This document shows, piece after piece, positions 13,541 to 22,639 of a DNA stretch of 30,849 nt. The stretch is from CAYWJA01 sp964458485. GTDB lineage: Bacteria > Patescibacteriota > Gracilibacteria > UM-FILTER-43-11. The stretch spans positions 1-30,849 of the forward strand of contig CAYWJA010000021.1 of assembly GCA_964458485.1 (NCBI GenBank), written 5' to 3'. Both the position numbers and the translations under genes were made by a program. The notes below the pieces were generated by a model. The model ran no database searches. It was not told the origin of the DNA and was given only the letters and a program-made list of their open reading frames with translations. Numbering within the stretch: the stretch's first letter is position 1; each line of letters starts with the position of its first letter.

Positions 13541-15697
13541 TTAGGAGGCTTGAAACACCACATTCCCCCCTGTATCGATATACACTATTTTACCATCTAA
13601 TTTTGCCCTAGCCACACCATTTTCAAATTTCCCTATATGCTCAAATGTTCTATCTGTTACGTATTCACCATTTTTATTAACTAACGTATAAGTTGAGTTT
13701 TGTGGGTCTTCAGGGCCCCTGTCATCATAAACAACAGCAACTCCATTTTTGAACGGCTTAGGTGGTCCGAACCTGAATGAATTAGTACCAACCCTTTCCC
13801 CTTTTTCATCTACATAAAACCACTCATGGCCATCTGCATCTGAAGCAGACATACGACCCTCACTTATTTCATAACCATTATAAAATACATTCGTAGAATG
13901 CCATTTCCTGCGACACCTCCCACCTTTACCCTCTATATGATAATACATGTGATAAGGTAACTGATCTTCGTAGCGGTAATCCCAATTAGCAGCTGTAAAT
14001 ACATTAAAGCCATCATTCTTTTTTAAATATTCTAATGCTATGGCAACGATTTCATCAGGATTTTCTTCAAGTCTTTTCTTTACTGCATTTGCTTCTTCTA
14101 AGCTATTAAATACCACTTCATGACTTAAGCTCATAAGATTTGTACAAGATACAGGAAATTCACAATTATCAAAAATATATCGTTTATGCATTAGATCACT
14201 TAATGCTTCGCGAATTGATCTTAATTTACCCTTAAACCTTTTGTGGCTGTATAAAGGATTATCTTCCCTTATGCACTTAAATATTTCTTTTATTGCCAGG
14301 GCCATATTATGAATTCTTCCATGGAATTCATCTGCCTCTTGTTGATTATTTATTTCATGTCCACCGAACATTTGAGGAAAGGTTTTATCATCTTTAGTAT
14401 ACCAACTTAAGAACTTATCTGTAGCTTGACCGCCATTAGCAGTAAATCCCGATTTACTCTTTATATATCTAATAAATTCAATGGCTTCACTAGTATGAGA
14501 ATATTGTTTATAAGGTGTAAATCTCTGATCTTCTTTTATTTTTTTAAGTATATATTCCCTTTTGAGCTCTTCGTCTCTTTTGCTAATTTTTTCATCTAAA
14601 TTATGAGCATCCTCTGCATTATTTAAGGTATATTTACCAAATACCTGAGGAAATTCCGGCTCAGGTATTCCTGGTATGGTTTCGCCAGGGCGGTTTCGCA
14701 GGTGTGGTTGACTGCGATACCAATGCATAAAATTCACCACAGATAGATCTTCCGGATCCATCATATAAGCTGCATATTCATGAGAATCTAATGTATCGCA
14801 AGTAACGAATTCACATGGCCTATCTGCATCTTTCAGTCTTATAAAAAGGGCGTTACCACCAAAACCATCACTTAAGATTGTCTTCCCTTCTCTGTCTATA
14901 ACTTGCGGGCATTCTTCATCACAGTCGTCATAACAGTATTCAGTAGCTTCAGCATATCCATTTTTAAATTCGCCACCATCATAAAATGGCCCCTTAATAA
15001 CAACTTTACCAGTTTTATCCATATAGCACACATCTACTGGGTTACCTTCTTCGTCATGATCATAAATATCTTCGGGTTCTAATATTCCACTTACAGCAGC
15101 CAATCCTTCACTAAAATTTCCTGCTAAAGTAAATTCCTTACCATTAAATGCACGTTCACCATCAGGAGTAATATAGTAATTAGTTTCACAGTAACATTCT
15201 ACTATTCCATTTTCATTAGAATAAGATTTTCCTTTTATAGGATTAATCCCAACTGACGCTAAATTTTCACTAAAATCATTCGCACTATCATATTCTTCAT
15301 CATTAATTAGATCACCATTTAAGTCTATGTAAGAATATTTATAAGTTTTGTTACGAGGCTCACCCCATTGATTAGTGTATTTATCATCTACTTCTACCAG
15401 TCGCCCTACTACAGCCCTATCTTCCTTAAAATTTCTTACATAATCGTATTCCAAATCATTTATTCTATTACCTTCACAATCTATAAAAAAGTATTTACCA
15501 TTCCTCTTTACATAAGCACGATCGCAATGAAAAGCACTTACAAATTCAGCACCTAGCTTTTGTGCAAGCGCTTCACGTTCTTTAATCTGATAAGCATCTT
15601 CCAGTAGATCTACTGTATTAGCTCGAGATACATTAATATTACCGTCTCCATTTGGTGGAGTATCAACTTCTGCGCCTGGTTTTTGTGGTGTATTCAT
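13541..15697 (-). CDS. WG-repeat (KWG) protein with helical middle domain
   Basis: The 718-residue protein begins with about 300 residues of WG/KWG-type beta repeats (YFIDCEGNRIND, YSYIDLNGDLIND, CYMDKTGKVVI). A helical charged middle (about 330-560) carries a motif twice: FPQVFGKYTLNN and FPQMFGGHEINN. WG-type repeats return at the C-terminus (WFYVDEKGERV, YTLVNKNGEYV, IVYIDTGGNVVF). No signal peptide. WG repeats are generally taken as protein-binding scaffolds; the partner is unknown. It converges with the phosphoesterase operon but has its own promoter. Confidence 0.8.
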   Translation of the reverse strand: MNTPQKPGAEVDTPPNGDGNINVSRANTVDLLEDAYQIKEREALAQKLGAEFVSAFHCDRAYVKRNGKYFFIDCEGNRINDLEYDYVRNFKEDRAVVGRLVEVDDKYTNQWGEPRNKTYKYSYIDLNGDLINDEEYDSANDFSENLASVGINPIKGKSYSNENGIVECYCETNYYITPDGERAFNGKEFTLAGNFSEGLAAVSGILEPEDIYDHDEEGNPVDVCYMDKTGKVVIKGPFYDGGEFKNGYAEATEYCYDDCDEECPQVIDREGKTILSDGFGGNALFIRLKDADRPCEFVTCDTLDSHEYAAYMMDPEDLSVVNFMHWYRSQPHLRNRPGETIPGIPEPEFPQVFGKYTLNNAEDAHNLDEKISKRDEELKREYILKKIKEDQRFTPYKQYSHTSEAIEFIRYIKSKSGFTANGGQATDKFLSWYTKDDKTFPQMFGGHEINNQQEADEFHGRIHNMALAIKEIFKCIREDNPLYSHKRFKGKLRSIREALSDLMHKRYIFDNCEFPVSCTNLMSLSHEVVFNSLEEANAVKKRLEENPDEIVAIALEYLKKNDGFNVFTAANWDYRYEDQLPYHMYYHIEGKGGRCRRKWHSTNVFYNGYEISEGRMSASDADGHEWFYVDEKGERVGTNSFRFGPPKPFKNGVAVVYDDRGPEDPQNSTYTLVNKNGEYVTDRTFEHIGKFENGVARAKLDGKIVYIDTGGNVVFQAS

Positions 15698-15735
15698 TTG
15701 ATTTTTTGTTAATGTTTGATTTTAAAAAGGTGGCT

Positions 15736-15764
15736 ATTATAGCATAAAAAATTCTAAAAGTCAA
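15736..15764 (-). promoter_or_regulatory. Promoter for the WG-repeat gene
   Basis: Minus strand TTGACT (15759-15764), 17-base spacer, perfect TATAAT (15736-15741), about 40 bases before the ATG. Confidence 0.75.
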
Positions 15765-15837
15765 CCTTCATTTTATTCAGGTTAAAAAAAGCTTTAATAA
15801 GCCATCTTTGATTATAAGAGTGGTTATTTTCCCCTTT

Positions 15838-15878
15838 GTCATCCCGGACTTGATCCCCGTGTCAAGCACAAGGACAAC
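15838..15878. repeat. Degenerate REP-like fragment
   Basis: TTGTCATCCCGGACTTGATC resembles the terminal repeat of the element at 17809 but has substitutions, and its second half (GTGTCAAGCACAAGGACAAC) is only a poor complement. It lies just beyond the recO stop. Confidence 0.5.
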
Positions 15879-15888
15879 AGAAGGCAGC

Positions 15889-16623
15889 CTACGCCTTCAA
15901 AAATTCTTCAGATTTAATCGGATAATTAAATAGATTACCTAAAATGTCCTGCAGCCACCGCCAAACAGTTTGATAGTCACTATCTTCAACTTTAACTTTA
16001 ATTGCATCCGATAGGGGATAGTTCTGCATATAATTTATCCATTTTAACAGTGAAGTATCAATTAATTTATCTACAGATGTTACGCAATTATGACATGCAG
16101 CGTTGGCATTAATGTTGCTTATATAAATCGGATTACTTACATCTAAAGATTTATTGCATTTAGCACATTTATTCCATGGAGCAAGGAAGCCAGTCAGAGT
16201 TAATAATTTTATCAGATAGCTATGTAGAATTACATCCTCTTTATCGCTATTATTAATATAATTAAGTGTGTCTAAAAGCAGGGGATATACACCTTCAATT
16301 TGTTGTCCTGCCTGTATCAATTTATTAGTAAGCTCAGTAATATAGAAAAGTGTTCGATGCTTATTTATATTTTTAGTTTCCACAGGACAATCGACAATAT
16401 CAATTTCATTTAGTATCGCAAGCTCTTTCCCCTGAAAACAAGTAAGCTTAACATGATAAAAAAGCTCAAGCCTTCCACAGAATTTACTTTTTAGCCTCCG
16501 CGCACCTTTTGCAATACAATCAATTTTCCCATAATCTTTCGTAAGAATACTAATGATTCTATCTGCCTCATTTAAATTGATTTTTCTTATAATTACACCT
16601 GTAGTTTTGAAATGTTTATTCAT
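15889..16623 (-). CDS. recO: DNA repair protein RecO
   Basis: RecO anneals ssDNA and, with RecR, loads RecA on gaps. The 244-residue form starting at the ATG at 16623 (12 codons inside the longest frame) begins with the conserved OB-fold N-terminus (TTGVIIRKINLNEADRIISI). A helical region follows, then a zinc site at C153, C156, C177 and C180. Length is normal for the family. The extra upstream codons come from a repeat tract and are unlikely to be translated. No SD. Confidence 0.9.
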   Translation of the reverse strand: MNKHFKTTGVIIRKINLNEADRIISILTKDYGKIDCIAKGARRLKSKFCGRLELFYHVKLTCFQGKELAILNEIDIVDCPVETKNINKHRTLFYITELTNKLIQAGQQIEGVYPLLLDTLNYINNSDKEDVILHSYLIKLLTLTGFLAPWNKCAKCNKSLDVSNPIYISNINANAACHNCVTSVDKLIDTSLLKWINYMQNYPLSDAIKVKVEDSDYQTVWRWLQDILGNLFNYPIKSEEFLKA

Positions 16624-16627
16624 ATTG

Positions 16628-16725
16628 TTACCAAATTGTTTCCTGCTTCGCGTTACCAAATTGTTTCCATATTGTTCAATTAACCATCTGGCAACTATTT
16701 GGAAACTATATGGTAACTATTTGGT
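16628..16725. repeat. Imperfect palindrome and direct repeats upstream of recO
   Basis: TTACCAAATTGTTT occurs at 16628-16641 and 16653-16666. The segment 16655-16676 is matched by its imperfect reverse complement at 16704-16725 (19 of 22 positions). It occupies nearly all of the recO-ftsX spacer and would carry the recO leader. Confidence 0.75.
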
Positions 16726-16737
16726 CACAATTTGAAA

Positions 16738-17739
16738 TCAGAAAGAGAACCTCTTTCTGAGATAGAGTTCAATAGCAAGAAAGCTACTCAAAAGCCCTGT
16801 AGCAATTGCACCGCAGAACTGCCATGTAAATGTAATAAAAAAGTGATCTTCAAAGTGCAAAAGAACAGAATTTAGTGCGACTAGAAGACTTTCATTACTT
16901 ATTATACTAATTAGATTTTTACTAAGATAAAGTAGTGTAATGCGTGAAAAAATAATGCTTAAAACTAAAGCCATTACTGCATACATAACACCTTCAAACA
17001 AATGCCCTCCTCTGATAAAATTTTTATTAGCCCCCACCAGGTTCATAATATTTATTTCATGACGATGCGCGTGAATATTTATATTAATACTATTAAAAAT
17101 AATAAGAACAGCAACAATCATAAAGACAATATTAAGCCACAATCCAGTTTTTTTAATAAATTGTGTTATGTTAAGAATTTTTTCATTTCTGCTTTTTTGA
17201 TCAATATCATTTTTTAATTTATTTTGATTTATTATGCGTGCGAATTGTTTATCTTCAAGAAATGTAATAATTTTATTATTATAAGAAATGTCTTTTCCAA
17301 TTATACGAAGAACATTTGGCAGGGGATTTTTGAGTTTATTGCTGTTTAAAAAAGAGATCACATTAGGATACTTTGCTCCAAAGTTCTTTAGTGCATCAGT
17401 TTTATTTATATATTTTACATCACTAACCTCCGGCATATTTTTTAATTGATTCTGAAGATTTTTAATTGTGTAGTCTTCCACTTCCGGCAATATTTCAACT
17501 CGTATATCCACTTTCTTACCTATAGAGAGTATTACAGAATCACTTGCAAAGCTTATAGCAAGAATTAGATTAAACACAAAAAACATAAGTGCAATTATAA
17601 GGGTGGTGGCAATTGTTAATAATTTATTACGCATCAAATTTTGCCATCCATTTTTAATAACCCGCTCAAACCAAATGAATCCTTTTTCGAATTTACTTTT
17701 TCTAATATGACCTAATATATTTTTTATTTTTGTTATCAT
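16738..17739 (-). CDS. ftsX: Cell division protein FtsX (ABC-type permease subunit)
   Basis: The 333-residue protein has the FtsX layout: a short cytoplasmic N-terminus, TM1 (about 41-64), an extracellular domain (65-200), then TM2 (202-222), TM3 (249-272) and TM4 (302-326). The linker IHAHRHEINIMNLVGA is the conserved cytoplasmic segment that contacts the ATPase. FtsX works with FtsE to activate peptidoglycan hydrolases at the septum. FtsE, usually adjacent, is not in this window. Confidence 0.9.
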   Translation of the reverse strand: MITKIKNILGHIRKSKFEKGFIWFERVIKNGWQNLMRNKLLTIATTLIIALMFFVFNLILAISFASDSVILSIGKKVDIRVEILPEVEDYTIKNLQNQLKNMPEVSDVKYINKTDALKNFGAKYPNVISFLNSNKLKNPLPNVLRIIGKDISYNNKIITFLEDKQFARIINQNKLKNDIDQKSRNEKILNITQFIKKTGLWLNIVFMIVAVLIIFNSININIHAHRHEINIMNLVGANKNFIRGGHLFEGVMYAVMALVLSIIFSRITLLYLSKNLISIISNESLLVALNSVLLHFEDHFFITFTWQFCGAIATGLLSSFLAIELYLRKRFSF

Positions 17740-17808
17740 TTTCTATTTTTACAGTTTTGATTATACTTTAATTTTTAAATCCAGGAAATAGAATTCATTA
17801 CTACTGTT

Positions 17809-17992
17809 TGTCATCCCGCACTTGATGCGGGATCCATATGATAAAGGTATTTAATATATTGCTAAAATACCAATCAACCTATTTACTGATATTGCGATTA
17901 TTATTCGCATATTCAGATAACTTGATCAATAGTATATAAGTTATAATATCATTCACAAATGACCTGGATCCCGCATCAAGTGCGGGATGACA
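17809..17992. mobile_element. MITE-like element 1 (184 bp, perfect 27-bp terminal inverted repeats)
   Basis: The ends (17809-17835 and 17966-17992) are exact reverse complements beginning TGTCATCCCGCACTTGATG. The 130-bp AT-rich core is homologous to that of the element at 28069-28248, including TATTTAC, GATTATTATTCGCATATTC and ATAAGT blocks. Each terminal repeat is itself a REP-type hairpin. No transposase is in the window; RAYT-type enzymes mobilise similar units elsewhere. Confidence 0.8.
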
Positions 17993-18371
17993 ATGGGTTA
18001 TTCAATATCGAAGACTTATGTTTTTCTGGCTCAAAAGCCTTTAACCGTATAATGCGGATATCTGGGAATAGTTTTTTAATTTCATCCAGATTAGCCTGTT
18101 GGTCATACCCAAGTCCGATTATATCTGGATTACTATCTTTGATGCATTTATAAAAGTCATCTTTGTCACCCAAAAGTACATTATTTATAAGTTTTGTTTT
18201 TTTTAGATCATCAATCCTTTTATTTTCATTTAGACGCGGCATCCGACCTTTAATTTTTTTAACATTTTTATCTCGTGCAACTACCAAAAAAGTTTCATTA
18301 CCCAACGCACCCAATTGTTTTAAATAATTTAAATGCCCTGGATGTAGACCATCGAATGTACCGAAACCCAT
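17976..18371 (-). CDS. Cytidylyltransferase-family (HxGH) nucleotidyltransferase, FAD synthase/RibL-like
   Basis: The 131-residue form starting at ATG 18371 opens with MGFGTFDGLHPGH, whose HPGH (10-13) is the nucleotide-binding signature. VARDKNV, a KGR motif and IIGLGYDQ follow, as in FAD synthase or glycerol-3-phosphate cytidylyltransferase relatives. The exact substrate cannot be fixed. Upstream in-frame codons derive from a GAAATGCG-type tract. The conserved end (HKSSIL) is followed by NNPLSSRT; the last codons and the TGA stop are supplied by the right terminal repeat of MITE-like element 1, so insertion replaced the original 3' end. Confidence 0.8.
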   Translation of the reverse strand: MGFGTFDGLHPGHLNYLKQLGALGNETFLVVARDKNVKKIKGRMPRLNENKRIDDLKKTKLINNVLLGDKDDFYKCIKDSNPDIIGLGYDQQANLDEIKKLFPDIRIIRLKAFEPEKHKSSILNNPLSSRT

Positions 18372-18508
18372 TGCTTTATTTTGCATTTCGCATTTCTGAT
18401 TTCGCATTCAAATTCAGTATTTATTAATTTTGCATTTTACTTACCTAGAAATGTTAAATGCTAAACGAAAAAATGACAATGCGAAATACGAATTGCGAAA
18501 TACGAATT

Positions 18509-18540
18509 GAAAATCTTTTAGCCTTAACTAAAAGATTTTC
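18509..18540 (-). terminator. Hairpin terminator overlapping the end of the TPR gene
   Basis: A perfect 13-bp stem (18509-18521 with 18528-18540, arms GAAAATCTTTTAG/CTAAAAGATTTTC) has the stop codon in its loop. Only a weak U run follows, so strength is uncertain. Confidence 0.55.
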
Positions 18541-19180
18541 TTTGCGGTGTCCTTCTGGCTGGCTTGCTGGCGAGAGATGAGTATCTTTCACTAAAACCCT
18601 TAGCTGCCTGATAGCATTCCTGAATTCTTTTATTATTAGGATCAATATCCATAGCCTTCTTAAGAAGTTCTACAGCCTTGTTAAAACGTTTAGTTTGCAG
18701 ATAGCAAATACCAAGATCACATAGCGTAAGGCTGCTTTCGGAATCCAAATTTAACGCACGTTCCAATATGATAATACCCTGACTCCTCTTGTCGGAATTA
18801 AATGTGGCCCACCCAAGGCATCTGAGTATTTCTGGGTTATTTGGATGCAATGTATTTGCCTTTTCAAGAAAAGTGGTAGCAGTTTTCCAATCTTGCTTAT
18901 GTGAAGTTAAAAATCCCAAAATATAATTACCTGTATAACTTTTGACATCTAATTTTAAAGCATGTTTTGCCGCCTTTTCAGCTTGATCAAATTTATCCAA
19001 ACTTACATAATTATCCGCAATTTCCTCAAGAGCAGCTACGCAGTTTGGGTCATCACACAATAATTGCTGAGCTTTAGTAATTGATTTTTCATGCTCACCA
19101 TTAAGCTTAAGAGTTTCTATTTGCTCTAAAGATTCTAATATGCGCGGTGGATATTTGGAATCATCTCTATCTTTGGGCAT
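18524..19180 (-). CDS. Tetratricopeptide repeat protein
   Basis: The 218-residue protein has about five TPR units between residues 14 and 195 (for example AALEEIADNYVSLDKFDQAE, YILGFLTSHKQDWKTATTFL and LCDLGICYLQTKRFNKAVEL), followed by a basic Ser/Arg/Lys tail. No signal peptide or membrane segment. TPRs mediate protein-protein contacts; no partner can be named. A promoter lies just upstream and a hairpin at the 3' end, so it is probably monocistronic. Confidence 0.85.
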   Translation of the reverse strand: MPKDRDDSKYPPRILESLEQIETLKLNGEHEKSITKAQQLLCDDPNCVAALEEIADNYVSLDKFDQAEKAAKHALKLDVKSYTGNYILGFLTSHKQDWKTATTFLEKANTLHPNNPEILRCLGWATFNSDKRSQGIIILERALNLDSESSLTLCDLGICYLQTKRFNKAVELLKKAMDIDPNNKRIQECYQAAKGFSERYSSLASKPARRTPQRKSFS

Positions 19181-19207
19181 TTTATTTATTTAGGTTAGTG
19201 TCATTCT

Positions 19208-19236
19208 ATTGTACAGTATTTTAGGGGAATTCTCAA
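19208..19236 (-). promoter_or_regulatory. Promoter for the TPR gene
   Basis: Minus strand TTGAGA (19231-19236), 17-base spacer, TACAAT (19208-19213), under 30 bases before the ATG. The rest of the spacer to galU (19237-19370) is AT-rich with three copies of an ATTACGA(A)-type word. Confidence 0.6.
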
Positions 19237-19370
19237 GGGAATTTAACTAAAGTTGAATAGGTGCTCAAGAGAAATTTATGGCCTTATACTAAATTATGAA
19301 TTACGATTTGCGATTTGGTAATACGGCTAAAATTATTTATAATTCGTCTTTCGTAATTCGTAATTCGTAA

Positions 19371-20177
19371 TTAATCTAGAAAAGCCTTCGAGGCCGCAAT
19401 TAATCCCTCCGGTCTGCCAGTATCAAATCGCTTACCATCTATTTCAACTGCCCAGATTTTTTGACTTTCTTTCAACTTAATAAAACCATCAATTAATCGC
19501 ATTTCACCGTCTTTGCCAGTTTGCGCGTTTTTTATGGCATCAAAAATTTCCGGAGGACAAACATATTTACCAATAATTCCCAAGTCACTAGGGGCTTCAT
19601 CCGGAGTTGGTTTTTCGACCATACCACTAACTTCATAAAGCCTGTCGGCTTCGGTTATATGCGGCTTGATTACACCATACATATTGGTTTTTTCTTTTGG
19701 TATTCGTTCTACCGCAAGAATACTTTCACCATTAAAATTATCAATTAACTGTTTTGCTGCGGGAATTTCTCCTTTTACAATATCATCTCCAAAAAGCACT
19801 AAAAAAGGCTCATTGCTCACAGCTTCTTCTGCCATTAATATAGCATGTCCGTCACCATGGGGTTCATTTTGATATACATAGCTAAATTTCGCCATTTTAT
19901 GTATTGGCTCAACTGATTGTAATATGGAATCCTTTCCTCGTTTTTTCAAAAGTTCTTCAAGGTCAGGATTGTGGGAAAAATGATCCCTAATTAACTCCTT
20001 TTCTTTAGATATAACAAAAATAATTTCCTCAATACCACTTAGCACAGCCTCCTCTACAAGATATAGAAGTACTGGTTTATCTACAATTGGTAAAAGTTCT
20101 TTAGGTACAACTTTAGTGGCCGGCATAAACCGTGTACCCATACCCGCAACCGGTAATACTGCTTTTTTGATTTGCAT
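19371..20177 (-). CDS. galU: UTP-glucose-1-phosphate uridylyltransferase
   Basis: Makes UDP-glucose from UTP and glucose-1-phosphate. The 268-residue form beginning MQIKKAVLPVAG has the nucleotide-binding signature GMGTRFMPATKVVPKELLP, then EPHGDGHAI, VLFGDDI and VEKP. All are diagnostic of GalU. An upstream in-frame ATG at 20210 would add 11 residues encoded by an inverted-repeat region and is unlikely. Its product feeds the UDP-glucose dehydrogenase encoded about 8 kb away. Confidence 0.93.
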   Translation of the reverse strand: MQIKKAVLPVAGMGTRFMPATKVVPKELLPIVDKPVLLYLVEEAVLSGIEEIIFVISKEKELIRDHFSHNPDLEELLKKRGKDSILQSVEPIHKMAKFSYVYQNEPHGDGHAILMAEEAVSNEPFLVLFGDDIVKGEIPAAKQLIDNFNGESILAVERIPKEKTNMYGVIKPHITEADRLYEVSGMVEKPTPDEAPSDLGIIGKYVCPPEIFDAIKNAQTGKDGEMRLIDGFIKLKESQKIWAVEIDGKRFDTGRPEGLIAASKAFLD

Positions 20178-20184
20178 GTCTGCA

Positions 20185-20248
20185 GTGCAAGTGCCAGTCT
20201 CAATTCTCAAGGACTACTATTTATTTCACTTGAGACTCGCACTCGCAC
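20185..20248. repeat. Inverted repeat between hsp20 and galU
   Basis: Arms at 20185-20203 and 20230-20248 pair at 16 of 19 positions (core AGTCTCAA/TTGAGACT). Further ACTTGAGACT copies follow. On the minus strand it lies after the hsp20 stop and before galU, so it may act as an intercistronic hairpin. Confidence 0.65.
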
Positions 20249-20262
20249 TTGAGACTATTAAA

Positions 20263-20700
20263 TTACGACTTAATCTTAACAATCCTCATCCTAATGCTCG
20301 ATTTTTTTGGAACTCTAATATAAAGCACATGATCTTTCTGGTTAGCTTCAATATTTTCAGCATCCGCATTAGGAGGCAGAATTACTGAACGGGAAAATTT
20401 TCCCCAAAAACATTCCTGCACATAGTAATCCCTCTTTTTGAAAGAAAAACTACTCAAATCAGTTTGGCGTTCACCCCTAATGGTCATTACATCATTTGTA
20501 ACAATAACTTCGGTTTTATCTAAATCTACACCGGCAATGGGTGTAATAACTAAAATTTCCTTTTCACTTTCCAGGATATCAATAGGAAGCTGTCCAAATC
20601 CCTGAGGGGATTGGGATAAATTGCTAGCCTCCGGCTGATCCATTTGTTGCGATGCCGGAATTGCTACGTTTGTTGGTGATTTGAATTTGATTCTCCTCAT
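20263..20700 (-). CDS. Small heat-shock protein (Hsp20/alpha-crystallin)
   Basis: ATP-independent holdase chaperone. The 145-residue protein has a short Gln/Pro-rich N-terminal arm (1-38), then the alpha-crystallin domain (about 39-135) with IDILESEKEILVITPIAGVD, MTIRGERQ and FSRSVILPPNAD. The C-terminal extension lacks a clear IxI anchoring motif. It starts six bases after the ftsH stop, so chaperone and protease are probably coexpressed. Confidence 0.92.
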   Translation of the reverse strand: MRRIKFKSPTNVAIPASQQMDQPEASNLSQSPQGFGQLPIDILESEKEILVITPIAGVDLDKTEVIVTNDVMTIRGERQTDLSSFSFKKRDYYVQECFWGKFSRSVILPPNADAENIEANQKDHVLYIRVPKKSSIRMRIVKIKS

Positions 20701-20706
20701 AATAAT

Positions 20707-22563
20707 TTATTTAAAAAATTTATTAAACTCCTCCTTATTCAATACCTCCTTCTTAAGAAGTGCGGCTGCAATTTTATCCATTAATTTTTTATTTTTAGTG
20801 ATAATTTCAGTAGTCCGTTTTTCAGCTTCTTTAATAAGCTTAGACACAGCAACATCAATTTTAGCTGCAACATCTTCGCTATAATTTTTATAAGTTGTAA
20901 CTTCCGTACCTAAAAATTGTCCGCCACCCTGATCTCCAAATATAACCAATCCAAGCTCCGGACTCATTCCGTATTCTGTAACCATTTTTTTAGCAATGGT
21001 AGTTGCCCTTCTAAGATCGCTACTAGCACCGGTTGTTACTTCTTTAAAGAAAACTTTTTCCGCAATATATCCACCAAGAAGCGAACAAATTTCATCTTTA
21101 AATTTAGAAACTGACTTCAAGTGAATATCAGCTTCAGGAACTGCCCATGTAGCACCCAAAGACATACCACGAGGTATAATAGTTACTTTCATTATAGGGT
21201 CACACCCAGGTAGAAGCTTGCCAACTAAGGCATGGCCTGTTTCATGATATGCTGTGATATTTTTTTCCTCTTCAGAAAGTTTTCTGGATTTTTTAGCTGG
21301 CCCTAGCCCTATTTTCTCAATAGCATCATCTAAATCTTTATGCTTAACCTTTGTTCTATTTTCTCTTGCAGCAAGAATTGCCGCTTCGTTCATTAAATTC
21401 TCTAAATCAGCACCGGAAAAACCAGGTGTTTGCTGGGCTACTTTTCTAAGGTCAGCATCTTTATCTAACGGCTTACCACGAGCATGTACCTTTAATATTT
21501 CTTCTCGTTCAATCAAGTTAGGCATATCAATAATCACACGCCTATCAAAGCGCCCAGGCCGCATAAGTGCCGCATCCAGTACATCAGGTCTGTTAGTAGC
21601 TGCCATTACAATTACATTTGTTTCTTTTTCAAATCCATCCATTTCTGTAAGAATCTGATTAAGTGTTTGTTCACGTTCATCATGGCCACCACCCATACCA
21701 AATCCGCGTTGACGGCCCACTGCATCTATTTCATCAATAAAAATAATACATGGCGCATTCTTCTTTGCCTTTTGAAAAAGATCGCGTACACGGCTGGCAC
21801 CAACACCTACAAACATTTCCACAAATTCAGAACCGGAAATATTAAAAAATGGAACATTAGCTTCGCCGGCTACTGCCCGAGCCATAAGTGTTTTACCCGT
21901 ACCAGGAGCACCAACGAGCATTACACCCCTTGGAATTTTTGCACCTATTTTTATAAATTTTTTAGGATGTTTCAAGAAATCAATTACCTCTTTAAGCTCT
22001 TCTTTTGCCTCATCTGCACCAGCCACATCTTTAAAGGTAGTTCTTTTTTTACCATTTTTAGAATAAACACGTGCCTGTGATTTACCAAAAGAGAATGCAC
22101 TAGAAGCACCTTTACCAAGTTGTTTCGCCATAAAAATAATCAGTGCAATAAAAAGAATAATCGGTAACCATCCGGAAACCACGTTCATCCAAAAAGCAGC
22201 TGATTCCGAGCTGATTGCCTTCACAATAGTCGGATTTTTTGGGTCATTTAAACCAAGATCCTTTAAACTTTCGCCGTCAGGCCGTACTGCATAAAAACTT
22301 TTTTTATTCCTATCTGTACCAACAATTTTATTCTTTTTAACTTCTATTTCAGAAAATTTCTTTGCATTATAGCCTTCAATCATCGTGCTTATCGGTATTT
22401 CCGTAGCCTTTTTATCCACACTTGATCCCTGAGGATTGAAAACGTAATATGCAATTGTTAAAAGTAGGGCAAATAAAAGAACATAGCCCAGGCTACTCTT
22501 TTTATTTGGTGGACCGAATTTAGGTGGTCGTGGTGGTGGTTGATTAGGTAGATTTGGAGACAT
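20707..22563 (-). CDS. ftsH: ATP-dependent zinc metalloprotease FtsH
   Basis: Membrane-anchored AAA+ protease that degrades membrane and regulatory proteins. The 618-residue protein has a Pro-rich N-terminus, TM1 (24-43), an extracytoplasmic domain, TM2 (130-147), Walker A GAPGTGKT (218-225), Walker B IIFIDEID (273-280), the second region of homology ending RPGRFDRR, and the zinc site HETGH (440-444). Length is normal. hsp20 follows in the same operon. Confidence 0.97.
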   Translation of the reverse strand: MSPNLPNQPPPRPPKFGPPNKKSSLGYVLLFALLLTIAYYVFNPQGSSVDKKATEIPISTMIEGYNAKKFSEIEVKKNKIVGTDRNKKSFYAVRPDGESLKDLGLNDPKNPTIVKAISSESAAFWMNVVSGWLPIILFIALIIFMAKQLGKGASSAFSFGKSQARVYSKNGKKRTTFKDVAGADEAKEELKEVIDFLKHPKKFIKIGAKIPRGVMLVGAPGTGKTLMARAVAGEANVPFFNISGSEFVEMFVGVGASRVRDLFQKAKKNAPCIIFIDEIDAVGRQRGFGMGGGHDEREQTLNQILTEMDGFEKETNVIVMAATNRPDVLDAALMRPGRFDRRVIIDMPNLIEREEILKVHARGKPLDKDADLRKVAQQTPGFSGADLENLMNEAAILAARENRTKVKHKDLDDAIEKIGLGPAKKSRKLSEEEKNITAYHETGHALVGKLLPGCDPIMKVTIIPRGMSLGATWAVPEADIHLKSVSKFKDEICSLLGGYIAEKVFFKEVTTGASSDLRRATTIAKKMVTEYGMSPELGLVIFGDQGGGQFLGTEVTTYKNYSEDVAAKIDVAVSKLIKEAEKRTTEIITKNKKLMDKIAAALLKKEVLNKEEFNKFFK

Positions 22564-22639
22564 AATTTATTTTTACTTTAGTGCCATAATAGCTTACATT
22601 TTTTTTCTTTGAAACTCAACTTTTATTCAAATTCTAAAT

